64,000 nucleotides of DNA from CAZZNQ01 sp964655775. GTDB lineage: Bacteria > Planctomycetota > Brocadiia > SM23-32. Numbering within the stretch: the first letter of the stretch is position 1; each line of letters opens with the position of its first letter. Positions 44,293 through 51,653 of the stretch are shown here, piece after piece. Under the pieces are notes generated by a model. The model made no database searches. It was not told where the DNA came from and was given only the letters and a program-made list of their open reading frames with translations. The stretch covers positions 1 through 64,000 of the forward strand of contig CAZZNQ010000011.1 in the NCBI GenBank assembly GCA_964655775.1. The letters are read 5' to 3'. The position numbers and the translations under genes are program-made.

Positions 44293-44571
44293 TCAGTCGC
44301 CGGCCGTCTCGTCGTCTTCGGGCTCTCCCACGTCCAGGACCGGTGGCTCCGCCGAGTGCGTGATCAGGGCTATCACCTCGCCGACGCCCTTCTTGTCCAG
44401 TTGACCGATAAGCTCCTGCACCTCGGCCGGCTCCCCGCGCACGGTGTAGAGGATGGTATCACCGCGGCGGTACGCCTGGATTCCGGGCGCGATGCCCGTG
44501 CTGCTGTAGAGCGGCACGAGCGGTCCCGCCTCCGGGGTACCGTCGGTGTCAGGTTTCCGATTTTGGGCCAT
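44293..44571 (-). CDS. Small hypothetical protein
   Basis: A 92-residue acidic protein without recognised family. It has a conserved-looking core (RRGDTILYTVRGEPAEVQELIGQLDKKGVGEVIALITHS) of alternating strand and helix type, and an Asp/Glu-rich C-terminus. The start is uncertain: ATG 44580 has AGGGA too close, while ATG 44571 has it about 10 bp away. It lies 6 bp from the convergent ruvC gene and 113 bp after the ATP synthase operon end, and no link with either can be shown. Confidence 0.5.
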   Translation of the reverse strand: MAQNRKPDTDGTPEAGPLVPLYSSTGIAPGIQAYRRGDTILYTVRGEPAEVQELIGQLDKKGVGEVIALITHSAEPPVLDVGEPEDDETAGD

Positions 44572-44684
44572 GGGTGACATTCCCTGGTGAAATCGCCCGG
44601 CAAGGCGATGCGCTTGTTCCAACGCCCCCGATTCAGTCGATTCTAACTCGCCTCGCAGGCCATCTCAAGAACGGGCGTGATGCC

Positions 44685-45080
44685 TCATGCCTGTTGCGCT
44701 ACGCTCAGGCGGTTGATAGCCCGGAGCAGCGAACCGCGCGCCCTCGCGTTGTCGATGCGCTCCGCCTGCTGCTGGAGCCGTTCCTCGGCGCGGCGTTGAG
44801 CGTCCCGTGCCCGTTCCACGTCGATCTCCTGGGCCAGTTCCGCCGTGTCGGCCAGTATCGTCACGCGGTTCTTGAGGACCTCCACGAAACCGCCGCTGGT
44901 GGCGAGATGCTGCTGCTGGTCACCTTTGTCGACACGGATCGGCCCGACGGCCAGGTTGCAGACCATGGGCATGTGGTTCTCCATGACGCCCACCTCGCCC
45001 CCTTCCGCGGGCAGGCTCACGTAGTCCACGTGCTCCACATCCAGCACCATGCGCTCCGGCGTTATGATCTTGATGTCCAC
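44685..45080 (-). CDS. atpC: ATP synthase F1 epsilon subunit
   Basis: A 131-residue epsilon subunit. The N-terminal beta-sandwich begins IKIITPERMVLDVEHVDYVSLPAEGGEVGVMENHMPM, here cited by its family pattern of T-P, P-A-x-x-G-x-x-x-V-L/M and H-x-P; the C-terminal two-helix hairpin is long and basic (ERARDAQRRAEERL) and ends normally. It inhibits ATP hydrolysis and couples gamma to the c-ring. Last gene of the operon, 31 bp after atpD. Confidence 0.93.
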   Translation of the reverse strand: MDIKIITPERMVLDVEHVDYVSLPAEGGEVGVMENHMPMVCNLAVGPIRVDKGDQQQHLATSGGFVEVLKNRVTILADTAELAQEIDVERARDAQRRAEERLQQQAERIDNARARGSLLRAINRLSVAQQA

Positions 45081-45111
45081 AGACTCGCCTCCGGCTGGTC
45101 CGCGATCCGAG

Positions 45112-46512
45112 TCAGAGCTGCTCCGCCTTTTCCATCACATCGTCGAAGGTGCCGACCATGTAGAACGCCTGCTCCGGTATGTCGTCGCCTTTGCCGTCCA
45201 GTATCGCCCGGAAGCCGGCGACGGCCTCCTCTGTGCTCACGTAGGCGCCGCTCATCCCGGTGAACTGCTCGGCGACGAAGAACGGCTGCGAAAGGAAGTT
45301 GCGGATCCGGCGCGCGCGACGCACCGTCACTTTGTCCTCTTCGCTCAACTCGTCCATGCCGAGAATGGCGATGATATCCTGCAGGTCCCTGAACCGCTGC
45401 AGAACGCGCTTGGTCTCCTGGGCGGTCTCGTAGTGCTCGTGTCCTACAACGCGCGGCTCCAGCACGCGCGAAGTGGAAAGCAGCGGGTCCACGGCGGGGT
45501 AGAGGCCCAGGGACGCCAGCTCGCGCGTCAGGAAGATGGTGGCGTCCAGATGCGCGTAAGTCGCCGCGGGGGCGGGGTCGGTGAAGTCGTCCGCCGGCAC
45601 GTAGATCGCCTGCACGCTGGTGATGGAGCCGGTGCGCGTGGACGTGATGCGCTCCTGCAGTTCGCCCATCTCGGTTCCCAGCGTCGGCTGGTAGCCCACC
45701 GCGGAGGGCAGGCGACCCAGCAGCGCGCTCACCTCGCTGCCAGCCTGGACGAAGCGGAAGATGTTGTCCACGAAGTGCAGCACGTCCGCGCCGGTTTGGT
45801 CCCGGAAATGCTCGGCGACGGACAGGGCCGTCAGCGCGACCCGGAAACGGGCGCCGGGCGGTTCGTTCATCTGGCCGTAGATGAGCGCACACTTGTCCAG
45901 AACGCCGCTCTCCTTCATCTCCAGCCACAGCTCGTTGCCCTCGCGCGTACGCTCGCCAACGCCGCTGAACACGCTACGTCCGCCGTGCTCGATGGCGATG
46001 TTGCGGATCAGCTCGCGCTGCAGCACCGTCTTGCCGCAGCCGGCGCCACCGACCGCGCCGATCTTGCCGCCCTTGGGGAACGGCGTCAGAAAGTCGACTA
46101 CCTTCAGGCCGGTTTCCAGCAGCGAGACCTCCACCGACTGCTCCTCCAGCGGCGGGGCGGCCCGGTGGATGGGCAGCCGCTCGTCCGTCTGGATCGGGCC
46201 CTGCTCGTCGATAGGCCGGCCGGTCACGTCCATGATGCGGCCGAGCGTCGCCTCGCCGACGGGCACCATGATGGGGTCGCCGCTGTCGGCCGCCTGCTCG
46301 CCACGCGTCAGTCCGTCCGTGGGCGCCATCGCCACGCAGCGGACCACGTTGTCGCCCAGGTGCTGCGACACTTCCAGCACCAGCGTGCCGTCGGTGGCGT
46401 CGCTCTCTATGTGCACGGCGTTATGGAGGGCCGGCAACTGGCCGGGCGGAAACTCGATGTCCACCACGGGGCCGATGATCTGCACAACTTCGCCTTGGCC
46501 GGGCATCTTCAC
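45112..46512 (-). CDS. atpD: ATP synthase F1 beta subunit
   Basis: A 466-residue catalytic subunit. Walker A is GGAGCGKT (Val of the usual GGAGVGKT is Cys), followed by ALIYGQMNEPPGAR, the catalytic Glu region, DNIFRFVQAG, the ADDFTDPAPA segment and YPAVDPLLSTSR. C-terminal DELSEEDK and FLSQPFFVAEQFTG are standard. The alpha/beta catalytic interface residues appear intact, so this is a working synthase or hydrolase. SD GAGGTG upstream. It lies 28 bp after atpG, as usual. Confidence 0.97.
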   Translation of the reverse strand: MKMPGQGEVVQIIGPVVDIEFPPGQLPALHNAVHIESDATDGTLVLEVSQHLGDNVVRCVAMAPTDGLTRGEQAADSGDPIMVPVGEATLGRIMDVTGRPIDEQGPIQTDERLPIHRAAPPLEEQSVEVSLLETGLKVVDFLTPFPKGGKIGAVGGAGCGKTVLQRELIRNIAIEHGGRSVFSGVGERTREGNELWLEMKESGVLDKCALIYGQMNEPPGARFRVALTALSVAEHFRDQTGADVLHFVDNIFRFVQAGSEVSALLGRLPSAVGYQPTLGTEMGELQERITSTRTGSITSVQAIYVPADDFTDPAPAATYAHLDATIFLTRELASLGLYPAVDPLLSTSRVLEPRVVGHEHYETAQETKRVLQRFRDLQDIIAILGMDELSEEDKVTVRRARRIRNFLSQPFFVAEQFTGMSGAYVSTEEAVAGFRAILDGKGDDIPEQAFYMVGTFDDVMEKAEQL

Positions 46513-46540
46513 CTCTTGTCTGGCATGTGCCTGTGGTTAT

Positions 46541-47464
46541 CTACTTGATAGCGCTCGCGCCGCCGACAACGTCCAGTATCTCGCTGGTGATGCTCTCCTG
46601 GCGCACGCGGTTCATCTTCAGCGTCAGCTCGTCAATCATGTCTTCGGCATTCGTGGTGGCGTTGTCCATCGCCACCATCCGGGCGCCCTGCTCGCTGGCC
46701 TGCGCCTCCAGCAGGGCGCGGTAGACCTGCACCGACAGGTTGTGCTGCAGCAGCTCCTGGCCTATCTGCTCAAATCCGGGTTCGTAGACGTAGACCTCGC
46801 CGGTTCCCTCGTCCAGGTCCTCCGGTTCCACGCTCAGCCCCTCCGGCACCGGATGGCTGTACTGCATGGCCACGTCCTCGCGGATCAACTCCGGTCGGCA
46901 CGGCAGCAGGCGTCGCCGGGTGACCACCTGGCTCATGGGGCTGAAAAACTCGGTGAACACCATCACTACCTCGGATACGTCCTCGCGCAGGAAAAGGCGC
47001 TCCAGCACGCGGGTGATCTCCTGGGCGGTGTCGAAATGCACCGGGTTGAGCACGTCCTCGTAGCGTTCCGGCATCTCGTAGCCGGCGCGCTCCAGGCGGC
47101 TGAAGCCCCGGACGCCCACCGGCACCACGAACTGCTTCTGACCCGCGCGCTCCGCCAGCAGGTCCACGGCGTCCTGCACGATGCGGTTGTTGTAGGCGCC
47201 GCACAGACCGCGGTCGCTGCAGATGACCAGCACGGCCCGGCCGTCGCCGCTCTCGGGGCGCAGGAACGGATGCTCGTGCTCGATGGCCGCCTGCAGGAAC
47301 CGGGCGCAGAGCTTGTCCAGCCGGGCGGAGTAGGGGCGCAGCGCCAGGATCGCCTCCTCGGCGCGACGCAGACGGGCGCCCGCCACCATCTTCATGGCGC
47401 GGGTGATCTGCTGGATGTTCTGCACCCCGCCGATCCGCCGCTTGATGTCTCTGAAAGACGCCAT
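46541..47464 (-). CDS. atpG: ATP synthase F1 gamma subunit
   Basis: A 307-residue rotor stalk protein. The N-terminal helix has IKRRIGGVQNIQQITRAMKMVAGARLRRAE and the C-terminal helix ends NRVRQESITSEILDVVGGASA, each only paraphrased here by their conserved I-x-x-T-x-A-M and R-Q-x-x-I-T-x-E-I blocks. SDRGLCGAYNN marks the Rossmann-like core. Slightly longer than average because of an acidic segment (about 220-240). It joins the c-ring to F1. 20 bp separate it from atpA. Confidence 0.95.
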   Translation of the reverse strand: MASFRDIKRRIGGVQNIQQITRAMKMVAGARLRRAEEAILALRPYSARLDKLCARFLQAAIEHEHPFLRPESGDGRAVLVICSDRGLCGAYNNRIVQDAVDLLAERAGQKQFVVPVGVRGFSRLERAGYEMPERYEDVLNPVHFDTAQEITRVLERLFLREDVSEVVMVFTEFFSPMSQVVTRRRLLPCRPELIREDVAMQYSHPVPEGLSVEPEDLDEGTGEVYVYEPGFEQIGQELLQHNLSVQVYRALLEAQASEQGARMVAMDNATTNAEDMIDELTLKMNRVRQESITSEILDVVGGASAIK

Positions 47465-47484
47465 CCGTCCTCTCCGCTCCTACA

Positions 47485-49251
47485 CTATTCGCCGTGATCT
47501 TTCGACTCGTCGGAATCAGCCGTCGCTTCCACTTGGTCCTCGGCCTGTTCACCGGCCCTGTCTTCCGTCTCTTCCTCGCCTTTCTCGCCCGGCGCCTCGC
47601 CGGCCGGCGCCTCGCCCACGAACGTCTTTCGGAACTCCGCGATGGCGTCGTCCAGCATCGCGGTCGTTTCGTCGTCCAGGTCCTTCGACTCCGCGATCCG
47701 TTCGGCTATCTCGGGATGCTGGTTGCGGATGAAAGCTTGGAACTCCCTCTCGAACCGGCCGATGTCCTCGACGGCGATGTCCTTGACGTGCTCCTCCGTG
47801 CCCAGGTAAATGCTGATGATCTGGAACTGGATGGGCATCGGCTCGTACTGGTCCTGCTTAAGGAGTTCCGTCAGCCGCTCGCCGCGCGCAAGCTGGCGCT
47901 GCGTGGCCTCGTCCAGTTCGGTGCCGAACTCGGCGAACGCGGCCATCTCGCGATACTGCGCCAGCGACAGCTTAAGTTCGCCGGCCACCTTCTTCATGCC
48001 TTTCACCTGGGCCGCGCTGCCCACGCGGGAGACGCTTGTGCCCACGTTCATGGCCGGCCGTATGCCCTTGTGGAACAGGTCCGGCTCCAGGAATATCTGG
48101 CCGTCGGTGATCGAGATCAGGTTCGTCGGGATGTACGTGCTGAGGTCGCCTTCCTTTGTCTCGACAATCGGCAGGGAGGTCAGCGATCCTCCCTCGACGA
48201 TCTCGCGATCCGTGATGTCGGCGCCGCAGTGCGCGCATTCCTTGAAGGCCTCCAGCTCCTCGACGTTCTCCGTCTCGGGCGGCAGCGGCGTATGTTTGCC
48301 GCAGTCGGGGCAGATCTTGCCGTCGCTGGACTTCAGCGCGCGCTCCAGCAGGCGGCTGTGCAGGTAGAAGATGTCGCCCGGGTATGCCTCGCGCCCCGGC
48401 GGACGCCTCAGCAGCAGCGAGATCTCGCGATAGGCTTCGGCGTGCTTGGAAAGGTCGTCGTAGATCACCAGCGCGTGCCCGCCGCGTTCCATAAACTCCT
48501 CGCCGATGGCGCAGCCGGCGTAGGGGGCCAGGTACCACTGGGAGGCGGGATAGGTCGCCGACGCGGCCACCACCACCGTTTTGTCCATCACGCCCTCGCG
48601 TTGAAGCGTTTCGACCGTCCGGGCGATGGAGGCCATCTTCTGGCCGATGGCCACGTAGATGCAGAAGACGTCCGTGTCGCGCTGGTTCAGGATGGTGTCC
48701 ACCACCAGGGCCGTCTTGCCGGTCTGGCGGTCGCCGATGATCAGTTCGCGCTGCCCTCGGCCGACCGGTGTCAGGGCATCCACGATCTTGTAGCCGGTGT
48801 GGAGAGGGGTGTCGACGGGCATCCGCTTGACGATTCCCGGGGCGACCCGCTCCACGTCGCGGTAGGTGTCGCACTCGACCGGTCCGCGGCCGTCCATCGG
48901 CCGTCCGACGGCGTCCACCACGCGGCCCAGCAGGGCGTCGCCCACGGGCACGCTGGCGATGCGCTCGGTCCGCTTGACCTGGTCGCCTTCGCGGATGAGC
49001 TCGTCCTCGCCCAGCAGCACGCAGCCGATGTTGTTCTCCTCCAGGTTCATGGCGATGCCCAGCACGTCGTGCGGGAATTCCAGCAGTTCCATCGCGCGGC
49101 ACCGTTCGATGCCGTAGACGCGCGCTATGCCGTCGCCCACCTCCAGCACGGTGCCAACGGTGGCCATGGCGGCCTTCGGCTGGTCGGCTTCCAGTTCGCT
49201 CCGGATGACCGACGACACTTCCTCAGGCCGTATGGATGGTTCTTGCGCCAT
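47485..49251 (-). CDS. atpA: ATP synthase F1 alpha subunit with zinc-ribbon-like insertion
   Basis: A 588-residue alpha subunit, about 80 residues longer than usual. The core is normal: VGDGIARVYG, GDRQTGKTALVVD with Walker A, YVAIGQK, ALVIYDDLSKHAEAYRE, YPGDIFYLHSRLLERA, GGSLTSLPI and ISITDGQIFLE. Between the LLERA helix and GGSLTSLPI about 45 residues are inserted (nt 48190-48330) containing CPDCG and CAHCG, four cysteines (Cys314, 317, 339, 342) in zinc-ribbon spacing. The C-terminus also has an acidic tail. The start is ATG 49251, preceded by GGAGAG; TTG 49257 is not favoured. Overlaps atpH by 29 bp. Confidence 0.95.
   Translation of the reverse strand: MAQEPSIRPEEVSSVIRSELEADQPKAAMATVGTVLEVGDGIARVYGIERCRAMELLEFPHDVLGIAMNLEENNIGCVLLGEDELIREGDQVKRTERIASVPVGDALLGRVVDAVGRPMDGRGPVECDTYRDVERVAPGIVKRMPVDTPLHTGYKIVDALTPVGRGQRELIIGDRQTGKTALVVDTILNQRDTDVFCIYVAIGQKMASIARTVETLQREGVMDKTVVVAASATYPASQWYLAPYAGCAIGEEFMERGGHALVIYDDLSKHAEAYREISLLLRRPPGREAYPGDIFYLHSRLLERALKSSDGKICPDCGKHTPLPPETENVEELEAFKECAHCGADITDREIVEGGSLTSLPIVETKEGDLSTYIPTNLISITDGQIFLEPDLFHKGIRPAMNVGTSVSRVGSAAQVKGMKKVAGELKLSLAQYREMAAFAEFGTELDEATQRQLARGERLTELLKQDQYEPMPIQFQIISIYLGTEEHVKDIAVEDIGRFEREFQAFIRNQHPEIAERIAESKDLDDETTAMLDDAIAEFRKTFVGEAPAGEAPGEKGEEETEDRAGEQAEDQVEATADSDESKDHGE
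48190..48330 (-). other. Four-cysteine zinc-ribbon-like insert within atpA
   Basis: Insertion of about 45 codons between conserved blocks of the alpha subunit, with two CxxC pairs 21 residues apart (third-to-second Cys), typical of a zinc knuckle pair. It replaces the short loop that carries a smaller variable insertion in E. coli alpha. Confidence 0.75.
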
Positions 49252-49786
49252 GGGCAAGTCTCTCCTTCATTCTCTGCAACTGATTGCGCAGGCTTCCGTC
49301 AAACAGCCTGTCGGCAAGGGTCACGCGGAACCCGGCGATCAGCGATTCGTCCACCTTGTCTTCCAGTTCGATGCGGGCGCCGGTGCGTTCCACCAGCGCC
49401 TCCACAATGCGGGCCTTCTGTTCCGGCTCCAGCGGCACGGCGCTCACCAGCTCTCCCCGCAGGATGTTCAGCCTGCGGTCCGCCTCACGAGCGAAGCTGG
49501 ACGCGAGGTCCGGCAGTATCTCGATCCTCTTGTGTTCCACCAGGTACTCCAGCAGCCTGCTCGTGGGCCGGCACAGGCCCAGCTTCCCGCTGACGGCCTC
49601 GAACGTGCGGCGTTTCTCTTCACGGCTCCTTGCGGCGGAGCGGGCCGCGAACAGCAGATGCGGGTCGCCCTCCAGTACCTCCGCCAGGGCCAGAAGCTCG
49701 GCCCGCACCTTCTCCAGGTCGCCGGACTTCTCGGCCACCTCGGCCAGGGCGACGGCGTATCTTCGGCTGAGCAAGGAGGCCGTCAT
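49223..49786 (-). CDS. atpH: ATP synthase F1 delta subunit
   Basis: A 187-residue delta subunit linking F1 to the peripheral stalk. The N-terminal helical domain starts SLLSRRYAVALAEVAE, followed by the leucine-rich middle, and the C-terminal part contains LADRLFDGSLRNQLQRM, the standard closing pattern (V-x-x-x-x-x-D-x-S-x-x-x-x-L). Its start overlaps the atpF stop as ATGA and its end overlaps atpA by 29 bp, so stalk and head genes are coupled. Length is normal. Confidence 0.92.
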   Translation of the reverse strand: MTASLLSRRYAVALAEVAEKSGDLEKVRAELLALAEVLEGDPHLLFAARSAARSREEKRRTFEAVSGKLGLCRPTSRLLEYLVEHKRIEILPDLASSFAREADRRLNILRGELVSAVPLEPEQKARIVEALVERTGARIELEDKVDESLIAGFRVTLADRLFDGSLRNQLQRMKERLAHGARTIHTA

Positions 49787-50535
49787 TGCTCCTTCACCTC
49801 GGTCTCATTCAGTTCCTTGACCATCCGCTCGATGAACTCTTCGTGATCGGATTTGGACACCTCGCGTCGGAGCAGCCGGGCGGCGATGGCGGTGGAGTAA
49901 TCGGCCAGTTCCTCGCGGAGCGCGGCGCTTGCGCGTCGGCCTTCCTCGCTCAGCCTGTCGCGCGTCTGCTGCAGCGTCCGCTGCGCCTCCTCATGCGCGT
50001 GCTCTACGATCTTGCGGCGTTCGTCCTCGGCGGCGATCCGCGCCTGCTCCAGTATCTCGCCGCGCTGCTCGCGCAGCTTGCGCAGTTCTTCCTGTCGCTC
50101 CTCGCGCATCTGCCTTGCCTGATGGCTTTCCTCCGCGGCTTCGTCCAGGTTCTTGCGGATGATCTCGCGCCGTCTGTCCAGGAAGCCCATCAGAGGGTCC
50201 CACAGGATTCCGTAGAGCACCAGCAGCAGGATGCCGAAGTTCAGTCCCTGCATCACCAGCGTGTAGTTGACGTTGATGATGGTGCCCTTGCGCACCAGCA
50301 GGTTGTCCATCACGCTGCGCGCTTCCTGATCGGTGATCTCCGTGGTGCGGATGTGCTCCGGGTCGCGCGCGGCGGCCTCTTCGCGGACCGCCTCCAGGCT
50401 GCTCTGGATGTGGCGGATGGTGGGCGTCGGGTCCACGGGCTTGCCGGCGCGCACGAAGTCCGTGATCATCAGCGCCACGGTGATGGTGTAGAGCACGCCG
50501 ACCGCGATCAGGCCCTTCTTGGCGATGGGTTTCAT
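49783..50535 (-). CDS. atpF: ATP synthase F0 b subunit with extra N-terminal membrane segment
   Basis: A 250-residue peripheral stalk subunit, longer than the usual 160-170. The ordinary part begins at about residue 88 with the membrane helix (MQGLNFGILLLVLYGILWDP) and continues as an Arg/Glu-rich coiled coil with the LADYSTAIAARLLRREV dimer-domain end. Before it lies an additional hydrophobic helix (about 8-28) and a charged linker. The start is ATG 50535 in TTGATG; the upstream TTG is not used. Only one b gene occurs in the operon, and no b-prime. Confidence 0.88.
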   Translation of the reverse strand: MKPIAKKGLIAVGVLYTITVALMITDFVRAGKPVDPTPTIRHIQSSLEAVREEAAARDPEHIRTTEITDQEARSVMDNLLVRKGTIINVNYTLVMQGLNFGILLLVLYGILWDPLMGFLDRRREIIRKNLDEAAEESHQARQMREERQEELRKLREQRGEILEQARIAAEDERRKIVEHAHEEAQRTLQQTRDRLSEEGRRASAALREELADYSTAIAARLLRREVSKSDHEEFIERMVKELNETEVKEQ

Positions 50536-50591
50536 CAACGGAGTTCACTCCCGCAGCTTGGTTCCGTGGTCATGCCCGGCGGCCGACCGGT

Positions 50592-50837
50592 TCAGCTCTT
50601 GACGACGAAGATGAGCAGGATGGCGATAACCAGCGAGTAAATGCCGGTCGACTCGCTGACGGCCTGCCCGATGAGCATGGTGCGCGTGAGAAGCGGCGCT
50701 TCCTCCGGCCGCTTGGCAACGCCTTCGCACGCCTTGCCGGCGGCGAATCCCTCGCCGATGCCCGGCCCGATCGCGCCGAATCCCATGGCCAGTCCCGCGC
50801 CCAGCAACGCCGCCGCCCTGATGATTGCCTCTTCCAT
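50592..50837 (-). CDS. atpE: ATP synthase F0 c subunit, single hairpin
   Basis: An 81-residue two-helix proteolipid. Helix 1 has the glycine motif GFGAIGPGIGEGFAAGKA and the polar loop AKRPE; helix 2 has the ion-binding Glu62 with Ser63 in GQAVSESTGIYSLV. Glu29 takes the position of the Na+-coordinating Gln32 of Ilyobacter, so both carboxylates of a two-carboxylate, Na+-type site are present, as in Fusobacterium. Its own ribosome binding site AAGGAG is strong. The adjacent gene encodes a three-hairpin relative. Confidence 0.95.
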   Translation of the reverse strand: MEEAIIRAAALLGAGLAMGFGAIGPGIGEGFAAGKACEGVAKRPEEAPLLTRTMLIGQAVSESTGIYSLVIAILLIFVVKS

Positions 50838-50869
50838 CCGTCTCGCTCCTTTGCAGTATCCTGTCTGGC

Positions 50870-51640
50870 TTATCGCACGAAGAACATGAGTATGAACGCC
50901 ACCACGAAGGCGTAGATGCTGGTGGACTGGCTGACGGCTCCGCCCACGAGCATCGTGCGCGTTATGTCGTTGTTGGCGGAGGGGTTGCGGCCTGCTCCGT
51001 CGCACGCTCCACCCGCGGCCAGGCCCGTTCCGAAGCCCGGCCCAATGGCGCCCGCGCCGACGCAAAGGCCGGCCGAGAGCGCGCTGATGGCGATGGTGAA
51101 ATCGTTGCCGATGTATTTCTGCCCCTGCTGCGCGAAGATCAGGATGACGGAAACGACCAGCGCGAACACGGCCGGGCTGGTGGCCAGCGCCTGGCCCAGC
51201 AGCATGGTGATCGTCACGCTTCCCCGCGTCTCGGGGTTGCGACCGACGCTCACGGCCGCCTTGCCGCCGGCCACACCGGCGCCCACGCCGGAGCCGATTG
51301 CGCCCAGGCCCATGGCGAGTCCCGCGCCCAGCAGGGCGCCCGTCACCTCGAGGCTGGGTTGCGGCCCGGCGAACATGAGCAGGAACGCGATGACCAGCGC
51401 GAAGATGCCGCTGGTCTCGGCCACGGCCTGTCCCACCAGCATCGTGCGCACCAGGTCCGGGCCCATGGCCGGCTGCCGCGCCATCGAGTCGGCCGCCTCG
51501 CCGGCGTTGTACCCTTCGCCTACGCCGGCCCCTATGGCGCCGAAACCCATGGCGATGCCGGCGGCCAGATACTGTCCGCCGACCGTCAGCGCGGTCACGT
51601 CCACGTTCTGGGTGACCCATGCACCGATGTCTACTGCCAC
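50870..51640 (-). CDS. Triplicated c-subunit-like proteolipid (three fused hairpins)
   Basis: A 256-residue membrane protein with six helices, made of three c hairpins joined head to tail, each with its own glycine motif and polar loop (ARQP at about 54, GRNPE at about 134, GRNPS at about 218). Hairpin 1 has Glu42 and Glu75-Thr76 (QAVAETSGIF). Hairpin 2 has Ala121 and Thr154-Ser155 (ALATSPAVF), hairpin 3 Thr205 and Gln238-Ser239 (AVSQSTSIY), so both later hairpins lack the carboxylates. Start is GTG 51640 after GGAGG. It probably enters a mixed rotor ring with AtpE, lowering its number of ion sites. Confidence 0.9.
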   Translation of the reverse strand: MAVDIGAWVTQNVDVTALTVGGQYLAAGIAMGFGAIGAGVGEGYNAGEAADSMARQPAMGPDLVRTMLVGQAVAETSGIFALVIAFLLMFAGPQPSLEVTGALLGAGLAMGLGAIGSGVGAGVAGGKAAVSVGRNPETRGSVTITMLLGQALATSPAVFALVVSVILIFAQQGQKYIGNDFTIAISALSAGLCVGAGAIGPGFGTGLAAGGACDGAGRNPSANNDITRTMLVGGAVSQSTSIYAFVVAFILMFFVR

Positions 51641-51653
51641 GGTCCGCCTCCGC

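Noticed and set aside
50838..51620. One continuous reading frame joining the atpE frame with the region of the triple c gene
   Set aside because: Only the last 81 codons are c-subunit-like; upstream codons in that frame are antisense-like junk while the true triple c is in another frame.
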